Source: an uncultured Acetatifactor sp. (lineage in GTDB: Bacteria > Bacillota > Clostridia > Lachnospirales > Lachnospiraceae). From it: 10,589 nucleotides of DNA. The notes beneath the pieces were generated by a model. It had not been told where the DNA came from and did not search any database. It saw only the letters and a program-made list of their open reading frames with translations. The DNA lies in the NCBI GenBank assembly GCA_910584435.1, contig CAJUAP010000010.1, positions 68,243 through 78,831 of the forward strand. Reading direction: 5' to 3'. This document shows, one piece after another, positions 1 to 6,422 of the stretch (its first letter is position 1; every line of letters begins with the position of its first letter). Position numbers and translations under genes: made by a program.

Positions 1-153
1 GCACTGCTTCTTCCCCTTCCACTGCATCACCTGCTCTTTTCCGCCGCACTGCTTCCTCCCCTTCCACTGCATCACCTGCTCTTTTCCGCCGCACTGCTTC
101 TTCCCCTTCCACTGCATCACCTGCTCTTCTCTACCGCACTGCTTCTTCCACAT
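1..153 (-). CDS. 5' part of a coupled gene whose N-terminus is a 15-residue repeat (partial)
   Basis: The frame opens at ATG 153-151, three bases after the LytTR stop (TAA, then GTG, then ATG), and stays open for 51 codons to the window edge. A strong GGAGAGGAG Shine-Dalgarno lies about 6 bases before the ATG, inside the last LytTR codons, so translation would be coupled. The peptide is MWKKQC followed by three copies of a 15-residue unit such as GGKEQVMQWKGKKQC: basic, with one Cys and one Trp per unit. The body of the protein is outside the window. Small LytTR regulators of this type are commonly followed by a DUF3021 membrane protein, so the repeat may be an N-terminal extension of such a protein; that is inference. 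Alternatively the true start is a later ATG inside a repeat unit, and the array is a leader. Confidence 0.5.
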   Translation of the reverse strand, partial: MWKKQCGREEQVMQWKGKKQCGGKEQVMQWKGRKQCGGKEQVMQWKGKKQC

Positions 154-170
154 CACTTACTCCTCTCCGC
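1..170. repeat. 45-bp tandem repeat (VNTR) at a gene junction
   Basis: Three full 45-bp units (1-45, 46-90, 91-135) differ at only a few positions and are followed by a shortened, degenerate fourth unit (about 136-170). The array begins at or beyond the left window edge. As 45 is a multiple of three, unit number can change without changing reading frame. On the minus strand each unit reads GGKEQVMQWKGKKQC or a close variant. The degenerate unit contains the stop codon of the LytTR gene and the likely start codon of the next gene, so the array seems to have grown out of that gene junction by slippage or unequal crossing-over. This is direct observation except for the origin, which is inferred. 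Confidence 0.95.
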
Positions 171-621
171 TTTTCTCACTTCCCTCCCTCAGCCTCATAC
201 GAAGCGATTCCGCATATTTTCTCGAAACCACCACCTTCTCCCCATTCTGCAGCGCAGCCAGTATCCTGCCTCCGGGCTGGCTTTTCAGCCACTCCACCCG
301 ATACAGATTCACTGCCATAGTTCTGGTACACCTGACAATTCCCAGACTGCCGTACCTATATACAATATCATCCATTTTCTCCCTCACCCGGTAAACCTCC
401 TTTTCCAGGCAGGCATATACCATACCGTCCACACTTTCAAAATAGAATACATCTTCCGGAGCAAAATAGTAAACCTGCCGTACATCCTCTTTTGTTCCGG
501 CAATTCTGCTCCTGCTGCCGGAAAGCATACTGACCAGATCCGATATCTCCTGCGTCATATCATGATACCGAATAATAACTTCTTCATTTCCCTGGTCCAC
601 TTTCTGCAGTGTTACTTTCAT
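157..621 (-). CDS. LytTR-family DNA-binding transcriptional regulator (stand-alone)
   Basis: This is a predicted 154-residue cytoplasmic DNA-binding regulator. Residues about 45-148 form a LytTR domain: the segment YYFAPEDVFYFESVDG, the RCTRTMAVNLYRVEWL stretch, and the terminal NGEKVVVSRKYAESLRMRL typical of LytTR proteins. There is no receiver domain; the N-terminal 40 residues resemble the short region found in LytTR regulators paired with DUF3021 membrane proteins. I chose the ATG at 621 (MKVTLQKV, the usual start of this subfamily, after AAAGGGA); an in-frame ATG at 651 after GGAAGG would add 10 residues and cannot be excluded. Its own promoter lies at 768-796. The 3' end overlaps the ribosome binding site of the next gene, and its last codons belong to the degenerate end of a 45-bp tandem repeat. 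Confidence 0.85.
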   Translation of the reverse strand: MKVTLQKVDQGNEEVIIRYHDMTQEISDLVSMLSGSRSRIAGTKEDVRQVYYFAPEDVFYFESVDGMVYACLEKEVYRVREKMDDIVYRYGSLGIVRCTRTMAVNLYRVEWLKSQPGGRILAALQNGEKVVVSRKYAESLRMRLREGSEKSGEE

Positions 622-767
622 ATCTGTCCCTTTCTTATTCCAGTTCCGCATTCATCCTTCCAGCATCATATTACGCAGACAAATCCCCGTCTGCTTCGCA
701 TACGATGATTTCTCTGGATGCTGTTCGGATGAATGCTGTTTTCCAGTTCCGCATCCAGAATACACTA

Positions 768-796
768 ATTATATTGTCAATCCACCACTGTGGCAA
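768..796 (-). promoter_or_regulatory. Sigma-70-type promoter of the LytTR operon
   Basis: On the minus strand, TTGCCA (796-791) and TATAAT (773-768) are separated by exactly 17 bases. Transcription would start near 760 and give a leader of about 140 nt before the LytTR ATG at 621. The promoter lies across the degraded 3' end of the TraX remnant. A 14-bp direct repeat (TTCCAGTTCCGCAT on the plus strand, 638-651 and 741-754) brackets most of this leader, and a 6-bp hairpin (GCAGAC/GTCTGC) lies near 683-702; no function is known for either. Confidence 0.75.
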
Positions 797-1136
797 CAGG
801 GGAACACCCAAAATGCAAATACAGGCACCCAAAATACACATTATCTCCCTTTTCGCCATTGTATAGCTTTAACACAGGATAGACTAACAAAACGCCAATC
901 TGCACCAAAGCATATATCCTGCTTACAAAAAAGAACGATACTGTGGGGAAAGTGCTCCAAATCAATACAAAATTAATTGTATTCTTTACCCAATTCTTCA
1001 TTGGCAAATCATTATCCTGCATCCACGTGACTAAAACTGCAGCAAAAAGCGGGTACATGACACTTGTCTGATTAAAAATCCCTGTGCTGAATAGAATTGG
1101 ATTTATTCCGAATGCCAAACAATATGCAAAATGCAA
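777..1136 (-). pseudogene. Remnant of a TraX-family membrane protein gene
   Basis: About 110 residues resemble the C-terminal half of the TraX family of polytopic membrane acyltransferases. Recognisable blocks are HFAYCLAFGINPILFSTGIF, NQTSVMYPLF and, near the end, a segment closing with YPVLKLYNGEKG. An intact TraX-like protein is roughly 220-240 residues. Here the N-terminal half is absent: the frame is closed by TAA directly before the first codon (a TTG), and an unrelated terminator lies immediately upstream. The stretch that normally follows the FP(S)D motif is missing between STFPT and VSFFF (about 35 residues). The usual C-terminal block after YNGEKG is replaced by unrelated sequence. 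No ribosome binding site or promoter is visible. An overlapping frame at 671-859 is open but shows no recognisable domain. Family assignment is from memory of conserved blocks; decay is directly visible. Confidence 0.6.
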
Positions 1137-1143
1137 TTATGGC

Positions 1144-1186
1144 AAAAAAGGACAGCTTATTCCTGCATCCAGAAATAAACTGTCCT
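1144..1186 (-). terminator. Intrinsic terminator of the hemerythrin/receiver gene
   Basis: On the minus strand a 13-bp stem (AGGACAGTTTATT at 1186-1174 with AATAAGCTGTCCT at 1161-1149, one G-T wobble) encloses a 12-base loop and is followed directly by six T (1149-1144). It lies about 50 bases after the stop codon at 1238 and separates that transcript from the TraX remnant and LytTR operon. A small GAACC/GGTTC hairpin sits between the stop codon and the terminator. Confidence 0.88.
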
Positions 1187-1237
1187 CTGTTTATCAATAC
1201 ACAACCTCTCAATATGGAACCTTTGGTTCAATCCTCC

Positions 1238-2605
1238 TTAGACACGGTTGGCACCCTGCGCCTTTCCCTCTACCATATCAAAATAAGTATCAATATTCTT
1301 CTTAATGTCTTCCGGCTTCAAAGCTTTCGCCAGATACCCTGCGGGATTTAAGTCCAATACCTTTTTAATACTCTCCTTATCCACCCGTCCCGTCAGGAAA
1401 ATAACCGGAATATTCGCCATTTCCCTCTCCGAACGAATCATTTCCAATACCTGCCTTCCGTCACAGACCGGCATTTCGTAATCCAGCAATACTAAATCAG
1501 GTTTGTCCAGTGTAATACTTCTAATTGCAGACACACCCGACGGCGCCGTTGACACCTCATAATCATCCGCCAACAGCCCCTTCATCATCTGCCGCACTAC
1601 GTCAGAATCATCCACCAGAAGTATCTTTCTTTTCTTCTTCACTTCGCTCTTCTTCAAGTATTCTTTGATTTCCGCCATTGCATTCTCTGCCGTGATTGTG
1701 GTTCCTAATTCCTCATGAAGCAAATGCGGCGCAATGACACAAAACGCAAAATATCCCTCACCCGTATCCAGCAGCAGACTGCACTGAGGATGTTCTCTCT
1801 CAAATGTACCGGTAAACTGCGCATATGTAAGAAGACTTTCCTCCTTCAATTCGTCCAAATCCGCAGCAGGAAAATGCTCCTTGATACGATTTACAAACTG
1901 TTGTGCCGTATACCTGGTGGCATTCATTATAATAGCATCCATCTCATCAGTGTTACCGCCCATCATCCGGCCCACAGTATTGATCAGAAGCTTCTCTTCA
2001 AAGACCAGAATTATTTCCCATTCTTCCCCTTGTTTCGTGCTATAGACCAAATGATAATAAATTCCTTTTCCAAACTTCTCTCCGCCGTAATGCTCGCTGA
2101 TCACCTGCGCCTTCAATCCAAACAAATCATACAGAAGCTGCCTGATGACTTCCCTCATGGCAGTCCGCTGCTCTTCCGGCAATAACCCCACCCATTTACT
2201 CACAGTCTTCCCTGTAATTGCACGATCTTCCGTCAATGTATGGGCAATCAGCCAGCCGGCACAAACCCCCATAAAATGATTGACTGACTCCTGGGAGTAA
2301 TTTGTCAATTCCAACTCTCTCTCCAATGCCGGCAGTGTCTTCCGCCGGAAATTATCGTGCAGACGTCTATGCGTATCAAAACCCGGATAGCCAGTAGACG
2401 CCATATAGACCTCTTCCTCTGCAAAATGTCTCATTGCATGCTCTTTAAAATACTTAATTCCCTCTTCATAAACCCAGCGATTGTTCTCCTTCTTTTCGCT
2501 CGCCGCAAACAATCTATTCATAATACTGAACAATTTCCTATGTTCTCTGTCAATAAATTCCACTCCGATATTAAACCGCTCGTGCCATACCAGCTGATTA
2601 CCCAT
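1238..2605 (-). CDS. Bacteriohemerythrin - CheX-like - receiver fusion protein
   Basis: This 455-residue soluble protein has three modules. Residues 1-135 are a bacteriohemerythrin four-helix di-iron domain with all expected ligands: H22 (IDREH), H60 and E64 (HAMRHFAEEE), H79 and H83 (HRRLH), H122 and D127 (HTLTED); such domains bind O2 reversibly. Residues about 145-315 resemble a CheX/CheC-type fold (VGRMMGGNTDEMDAI), but the family's Glu-x-x-Asn phosphatase motif appears to be Ala229-x-x-Tyr232. Residues 326-446 are a CheY-type receiver with D332/D333, phospho-acceptor D375 (LLDYEMP), T405 and K427. No DNA-binding or enzymatic output domain follows. A plausible role, by inference, is oxygen- or redox-linked phosphorelay signalling, possibly tied to chemotaxis; its kinase partner is not in the window. 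The ATG at 2605 follows GGAGAGGGG at about 8 bases. Its promoter is at 2798-2828 and its terminator at 1144-1186, so it is probably monocistronic. Confidence 0.9.
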   Translation of the reverse strand: MGNQLVWHERFNIGVEFIDREHRKLFSIMNRLFAASEKKENNRWVYEEGIKYFKEHAMRHFAEEEVYMASTGYPGFDTHRRLHDNFRRKTLPALERELELTNYSQESVNHFMGVCAGWLIAHTLTEDRAITGKTVSKWVGLLPEEQRTAMREVIRQLLYDLFGLKAQVISEHYGGEKFGKGIYYHLVYSTKQGEEWEIILVFEEKLLINTVGRMMGGNTDEMDAIIMNATRYTAQQFVNRIKEHFPAADLDELKEESLLTYAQFTGTFEREHPQCSLLLDTGEGYFAFCVIAPHLLHEELGTTITAENAMAEIKEYLKKSEVKKKRKILLVDDSDVVRQMMKGLLADDYEVSTAPSGVSAIRSITLDKPDLVLLDYEMPVCDGRQVLEMIRSEREMANIPVIFLTGRVDKESIKKVLDLNPAGYLAKALKPEDIKKNIDTYFDMVEGKAQGANRV

Positions 2606-2797
2606 ATTACATGCCCCTCTCCTTCAATATAGTAAATGTATTCTCACTAATTTACACCTATGCGCGATATAATTATCATTACAGCACTATTTATTTTATC
2701 GTCCAGGCCAAAATTCTGTTGCCTACCTTCAAATTCCTTCTTCCGCCTGTCCTCTGCCATGTGCTCTGATCCAGCTTAAGCACACTGTAGCATTATC

Positions 2798-2828
2798 ATT
2801 ATACCACCACAACATCCCCCTTTGTCAA
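2798..2828 (-). promoter_or_regulatory. Promoter of the hemerythrin/receiver gene
   Basis: On the minus strand there is TTGACA (2828-2823), a 19-base spacer and an extended -10, TGGTATAAT (2806-2798). The spacer is longer than ideal, but the TGn extension compensates. Transcription would start near 2791, leaving a leader of about 185 nt. I recognised no known riboswitch in that leader; it contains only short hairpins such as GTGCT/AGCAC. Confidence 0.7.
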
Positions 2829-2890
2829 GAGATATCAAACTACGCAATCCCTGCTCAAACAGCTTCCTATAGTCAATCAGTCAAAGAATA

Positions 2891-2919
2891 TTGCGAGTTC
2901 TCATAAATTATATTATATC
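2891..2919 (+). promoter_or_regulatory. Candidate distal promoter of purC
   Basis: TTGCGA (2891-2896) and TATATC (2914-2919) are 17 bases apart. A start near 2926 would place the hairpin at 2931-2983 at the very 5' end of a leader of about 260 nt before purC. The elements are weak matches, and only their spacing and position support them. Confidence 0.35.
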
Positions 2920-2930
2920 CATAATCCAGC

Positions 2931-2983
2931 CCCATGGCAAGACTTATCATTGTGAAATGAAACATTAAAGTCTACTCCATGGG
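2931..2983 (+). promoter_or_regulatory. Stacked hairpin in the purC leader
   Basis: Three nested helices can form. CCCATGG (2931-2937) pairs with CCATGGG (2977-2983). AGACTT (2940-2945) pairs with AAGTCT (2968-2973). TCATT (2947-2951) pairs with AATGA (2956-2960) and closes a GUGA loop, a GNRA-type tetraloop only in the plus-strand RNA. The helices are separated by small internal loops. It matches no riboswitch class that I can name. Being on the purC side, it could be a leader structure, but chance pairing in a long AT-rich region is possible. Confidence 0.35.
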
Positions 2984-3089
2984 TATAATCAGGCTTTAAA
3001 GATTACATCAGTTCAGGCAGACTGCTGAATTGCATCATAAATTCTACATCATGAACAGACATACATTTATGGATTGTCTGCAATTTTAC

Positions 3090-3118
3090 TTGATTTTTTT
3101 ATCTCAATACAATACACT
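3090..3118 (+). promoter_or_regulatory. Candidate proximal promoter of purC
   Basis: TTGATT (3090-3095), a 17-base spacer and TACACT (3113-3118) would start transcription near 3125, about 60 nt before the purC start codon. No PurR-type operator was recognised. Confidence 0.45.
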
Positions 3119-3187
3119 GATATCAGACAGGGATGAAACTACGCGCTGCAGCAATCATGCCCCGTCAAGCCAATGAAAAGGAGAAAA

Positions 3188-4066
3188 ATGAATATGCAAG
3201 AACAAAAACCCGTCAAGGAAGGCAAGGTGCGTGAAATTTACGATAATGGCGACAGTCTGATCATGGTAGCAACCGACCGTATCAGCTGTTTTGATGTGAT
3301 TCTGAACAACAAAGTCGACAAAAAAGGCACTGTCCTGACACAAATGTCCAAATTCTGGTTTGATATGACAGCGGACATTCTGCCCAACCATATGATTTCC
3401 GTGGATGTAAAAGATATGCCGGAATTTTTCCAACAGGAACAATTTGACGGAAACAGTATGCTGTGCCGCAAGCTCCATATGCTTCCTGTGGAATGCATTG
3501 TGCGCGGCTATATTACCGGAAGCGGCTGGGCAAGCTATCAGAAGGACGGTACCGTCTGCGGCATCAGACTTCCGGAAGGACTGAATGAATCCGATAAGCT
3601 GCCGGAACCAATTTACACGCCGTCTACCAAAGCCGAAATCGGCGATCATGACGAGAATATTTCCTATGAGCAGAGCGTAACATATCTGGAGAAACGTTAT
3701 CCCGGAAAGGGTGCGGAATATGCTGCCAAACTCCGCGACTACACCATAGCACTGTATAAGAAATGTGCGGCGTATGCCTTAGGCCGCGGCATTATCATTG
3801 CCGACACGAAATTTGAATTCGGCCTGGATGATGATGGCAATATCGTCTTGGGAGATGAAATGCTCACACCGGACAGCTCCCGCTTCTGGCCTGCGGAAAG
3901 TTATGAACCGGGGCACAGCCAGCCTTCTTTTGACAAACAGTTTGCCCGCGACTGGCTGAAAGCCAATCCCGACAACAATTGGACACTGCCTGATGAAATC
4001 GTCCGGAAAACCATCGACAAATACCTGCAGGGATATGAGCTTCTGACAGGTAAGTCCCTGCTCTAA
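3188..4066 (+). CDS. purC: Phosphoribosylaminoimidazole-succinocarboxamide synthase (SAICAR synthetase)
   Basis: PurC ligates aspartate to carboxyaminoimidazole ribonucleotide using ATP, giving SAICAR in cytoplasmic de novo purine synthesis. The 292-residue protein is of the longer form (around 290-300 residues) rather than the ~235-residue form of many bacteria. Visible motifs are KEGKVREIYDNGDSL (10-24, nucleotide-binding start), VATDRISCFDV (27-37), the VECIVRGYITGSGW signature (101-114), LNESDKLPEPIYTPSTKAE (132-150), IIADTKFEFG (203-212) and DEMLTPDSSRFW (223-234), which form the substrate and ATP sites. I place the start at ATG 3188, after AAAAGGAG; ATG 3194 is also possible and has a more usual spacing. 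An in-frame ATG at 3173 has no ribosome binding site. The gene is alone on the plus strand, converges on plsC and shares its terminator. Confidence 0.95.
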   Translation: MNMQEQKPVKEGKVREIYDNGDSLIMVATDRISCFDVILNNKVDKKGTVLTQMSKFWFDMTADILPNHMISVDVKDMPEFFQQEQFDGNSMLCRKLHMLPVECIVRGYITGSGWASYQKDGTVCGIRLPEGLNESDKLPEPIYTPSTKAEIGDHDENISYEQSVTYLEKRYPGKGAEYAAKLRDYTIALYKKCAAYALGRGIIIADTKFEFGLDDDGNIVLGDEMLTPDSSRFWPAESYEPGHSQPSFDKQFARDWLKANPDNNWTLPDEIVRKTIDKYLQGYELLTGKSLL

Positions 4067-4081
4067 CCCTGCAAGACCTAA

Positions 4082-4130
4082 AAAGCTATGCGGGAATACT
4101 TTTCCTATGATGTATTCCCTACATAGCTTT
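4082..4130. terminator. Bidirectional intrinsic terminator between purC and plsC
   Basis: AAAGCTATG (4082-4090) pairs with CATAGCTTT (4122-4130), and GGGAATAC (4092-4099) with GTATTCCC (4112-4119), around a 12-base loop; only small internal mismatches interrupt the stem. The plus strand continues into a T-rich tract (CATTTTCTTCTT) and the minus strand into TTTTT, so it can end both the purC transcript and the convergent purB-purF-plsC transcript. The right arm overlaps the last codons and the TAG stop of plsC. Confidence 0.88.
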
Positions 4131-4856
4131 CATTTTCTTCTTCTCTTCCAGCTGCTTTTCAATCACTGCCGCTATTCTGGATTTCACCAGCTGCGATATC
4201 TCCTGTGTGGTCATTTCCCCGTATTCCTCATAAGATATGGGCTTAAGAAAATGCACCTGCGTCTTGACACTGCGCAATGAGTTGATGCCAAAAGGTTTAT
4301 AGGAATCAATAATGGCCACGGGCACAATGGGCGCCTTCACTTTGGTAGCACATTTAAAAGACCCGGCCCTGAATTCCTGCAAGGTATTCTTATTATGATC
4401 ATATCCCCCTTCCGGAAATATAATATAACGCCGGCCGCCTTTCACTTCCTCTGCAATCTTCAAAATGGTCTTCATCTGACTCTTCATATCACGCTTGTCC
4501 AGTCTGCTGCCCTGAACAAGCTCAATAAAAGAATCCGCAATGGGAAGCTTGGAGCGAAAAGCATCCATGACGATTGTACAGGGCTTGGGATGCGCATACA
4601 TGATTCCCAGGGTGTCATACTTTCCCTGATGATTGGAATACATAACATATCCGCCCTCCTTGGGCAGTAATTCCTGACCATAACTCTCCGTCTTAATACG
4701 TCCATTATGCATCATAATGGATATACAGCGCCGTGCCATCCTATAACGCTTTTCCTCTGAAAAATCTTCGCTATGCCGCTCAATATAATGTGCTTTGCAG
4801 ATATAATAAATTACAAATGGCAGCGAAACCACTATCACATAGCATAATCTTAACAT
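4119..4856 (-). CDS. 1-acyl-sn-glycerol-3-phosphate acyltransferase (PlsC-like)
   Basis: This predicted 245-residue membrane-associated acyltransferase would transfer an acyl group to lysophosphatidic acid in phospholipid synthesis. Residues 2-20 form one hydrophobic N-terminal segment. The catalytic block NHQGKYD (75-81) gives the NHx4D motif with H76 and D81. Motif III is IIFPEGG (145-151), and VPVAI (178-182) matches the last block; QGSRLDKRD (115-123) corresponds to the motif II region. The start is ATG 4856, preceded by GGGGGGTGG; a longer frame from a TTG at 4946 adds non-membrane, low-confidence sequence and is not preferred. It lies 108 bp after the PurF-like gene on the same strand and ends in the shared terminator, so it is probably last in a purB-purF-plsC operon. 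The spacer contains a perfect palindrome, GCAGCGCTGC, near 4898-4907. Exact acyl acceptor is not provable from sequence. Confidence 0.85.
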   Translation of the reverse strand: MLRLCYVIVVSLPFVIYYICKAHYIERHSEDFSEEKRYRMARRCISIMMHNGRIKTESYGQELLPKEGGYVMYSNHQGKYDTLGIMYAHPKPCTIVMDAFRSKLPIADSFIELVQGSRLDKRDMKSQMKTILKIAEEVKGGRRYIIFPEGGYDHNKNTLQEFRAGSFKCATKVKAPIVPVAIIDSYKPFGINSLRSVKTQVHFLKPISYEEYGEMTTQEISQLVKSRIAAVIEKQLEEKKKMKAM

Positions 4857-4964
4857 AATCCACCCCCCGGAATAATCCCGCCGCAGACCTGCATGATGCA
4901 GCGCTGCGCTCATGACCCGCGGCACTACATCATACAGTATAAGCAAAAGTTTTATTCCGATACA

Positions 4965-6413
4965 CTAATTGTTGTCCGGTTCATCTCCCGTTGTCCCATC
5001 CCAACAATAAGTACAGAGCTTACACCTGTCAATTCCAACAGATGCAATCATATCATCCAGCCTATGGTAACGCAGACTGGTAAAGTTCAATTGTTTCCCA
5101 ATACGCTCCACCATCTCTTTATACTCGGCCTTATCAGGATCCGCATAACGCTTTAGTTCTGTATCACTGATATCCTCCGTGGAATTTCCCTCTTCCTGCC
5201 GCATTTCTTTCAAAACTCTCCGTGTAATCAAATCCATTTCTGACGCAGAACGGGAAAAGTTCAAATATTTACAGCTAAACAACAGCGGCGGACACGCAGG
5301 CCGGATATGCACCTCTTTTGCACCGCTTTGGTACAGGAATTCCGTGGTTCCGCGAAGCTGTGTCCCTCTTACAATAGAATCGTCAATCAATAACAGCTTC
5401 TTTCCCTCTATCAAATCCTGCACGGGAATCAGTTTCATCTTAGCAATCAAGTCCCTCTGCGTCTGTATGGACGGCATAAAGGAACGAGGCCAGGTGGGCG
5501 TATATTTGATAAACGGTCTTGAAAAAGGTATGCCTGATTTATTTGCATATCCAATGGCATGTGCAGTACCGGAATCCGGCACCCCTGCCACAATGTCCGG
5601 TTTCACATGATCACGTTCCGCCAGCAGAGCACCGCAGTTATACCGCATTTTCTCCACACTGATGCCCTCATAGGAAGAAGAAGGATAACCATAGTATACC
5701 CACAAAAAGGTACAGATTTTCATCTTCTTTCCCGGCTGCACCAAAGTATGCACACCTTCCGGCGTCACCACTGCAATCTCACCGGGTCCAAGTTCCCTGT
5801 CTGCCACATAGCCCAGATTCAGGTAGGCAAAGCTCTCAAACGAAACGCAATATGCGTCCTGACGTTTTCCCAAAGATACCGGCGTTCTTCCCAGTAAATC
5901 CCTTGCTGCATATATGCCTTTGGGGGTCATAAGCAGTATGGTCATAGAACCGTCAATACTCTCCTGGGCATATCGAATGCCTTCCACCAGATTATCCTTC
6001 TGATTGATCAGGGAAGCCACCAATTCCGTTGTATTGATATCTCCGCCGCTCATTTCCAGGAAATGGGAATGCCCTTTATCAAACAGCTCCTGAATCAGCT
6101 TGTCCGAATTGTTGATCTTACCTACGGTAGAAATAGCGTATGTGCCGTGATGGGAACGGACAATCAACGGCTGAGGCTCAAAATCTGAGATACACCCAAT
6201 CCCCAGATTGCCATGCATTTGGTTTACTTCCTTGTCAAATTTCGTTCGGAATGGTGCATTTTCGATATTGTGAATCGCCCGGTCAAACCCATGCTGTCCA
6301 CTATAGACCACCATTCCCGCACGCCTGGTACCCAGGTGGGAATGGTAATCCGTTCCAAAAAACAAATCAAACACACAGTCCTCTTTTGATGCAACTCCAA
6401 AAAAACCTCCCAT
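4965..6413 (-). CDS. purF: PurF-like amidophosphoribosyltransferase lacking the N-terminal Cys nucleophile
   Basis: The family makes 5-phosphoribosylamine from PRPP, the first committed purine step. The 482-residue protein has an N-terminal Ntn-glutaminase-like domain (about 1-225) and a C-terminal phosphoribosyltransferase domain (about 240-400). The PRPP loop is intact: LLLIDDSIVRGTQ (340-352), with VPDSG (278-282) and the GISVEKMR stretch (250-257). Cysteines at 234, 381, 467 and 470 sit where classical PurF binds a [4Fe-4S] cluster. In contrast, classical PurF starts M-C-G-x-F-G, with Cys exposed as nucleophile; here it is M-G-G-F-F-G, so that Cys is Gly. The usual QHRGQES and HNG motifs are also altered (HLGTRRAGM at 26-34; VGKINN at 97-102). 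Glutamine hydrolysis by the standard mechanism is therefore unlikely; ammonia use, a partner glutaminase or a changed function are alternatives. Its start follows AGGAGG at 5 bases and it lies downstream of purB and a repeat array. Confidence 0.88.
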   Translation of the reverse strand: MGGFFGVASKEDCVFDLFFGTDYHSHLGTRRAGMVVYSGQHGFDRAIHNIENAPFRTKFDKEVNQMHGNLGIGCISDFEPQPLIVRSHHGTYAISTVGKINNSDKLIQELFDKGHSHFLEMSGGDINTTELVASLINQKDNLVEGIRYAQESIDGSMTILLMTPKGIYAARDLLGRTPVSLGKRQDAYCVSFESFAYLNLGYVADRELGPGEIAVVTPEGVHTLVQPGKKMKICTFLWVYYGYPSSSYEGISVEKMRYNCGALLAERDHVKPDIVAGVPDSGTAHAIGYANKSGIPFSRPFIKYTPTWPRSFMPSIQTQRDLIAKMKLIPVQDLIEGKKLLLIDDSIVRGTQLRGTTEFLYQSGAKEVHIRPACPPLLFSCKYLNFSRSASEMDLITRRVLKEMRQEEGNSTEDISDTELKRYADPDKAEYKEMVERIGKQLNFTSLRYHRLDDMIASVGIDRCKLCTYCWDGTTGDEPDNN

Positions 6414-6422
6414 GGTTTCCTC

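Larger units (their letters stand above)
2606..3187. other. Divergent intergenic region, hemerythrin gene / purC
   Basis: This is a 580-bp AT-rich region without a convincing gene on either strand. The left part holds the minus-strand leader and promoter. The right part holds two candidate plus-strand promoters and a potentially structured leader for purC. A 9-mer, AAACTACGC, occurs twice about 300 bp apart (near 2837 and 3137). The TATAATC string near 2984 and this ACTACG recall parts of a purine riboswitch, but the rest of that aptamer is not present. Confidence 0.6.

Noticed and set aside
1..135. CRISPR array at the left edge
   Set aside because: The 45-bp units are directly contiguous with no unique spacers, so this is a tandem repeat.
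775..780. TTGACA on the minus strand next to the LytTR promoter, as an alternative -35
   Set aside because: It lies inside the spacer of the better TTGCCA-17-TATAAT promoter and its only -10 candidate (TATTCT) is 12 bases away.
671..859. Short minus-strand open frame overlapping the TraX remnant (62 residues)
   Set aside because: It overlaps the remnant in another frame, crosses the LytTR promoter, has no ribosome binding site and no recognisable domain.
2606..2790. Possible riboswitch in the hemerythrin gene leader
   Set aside because: The 185-nt leader has only short weak hairpins and no recognisable c-di-GMP or other conserved motif.
2977..3080. Possible purine riboswitch before purC (TATAATC near 2984, ACTACG strings)
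   Set aside because: The conserved loops of the aptamer (ATATGG, GTTTCTACC, CCGTAAA) and the P2/P3 helices are absent; only short strings match by chance.
4857..4946. N-terminal extension of PlsC from a TTG at 4946
   Set aside because: The ATG at 4856 has a G-rich ribosome binding site and gives the usual membrane-segment start; the extension crosses a palindrome and looks non-coding.
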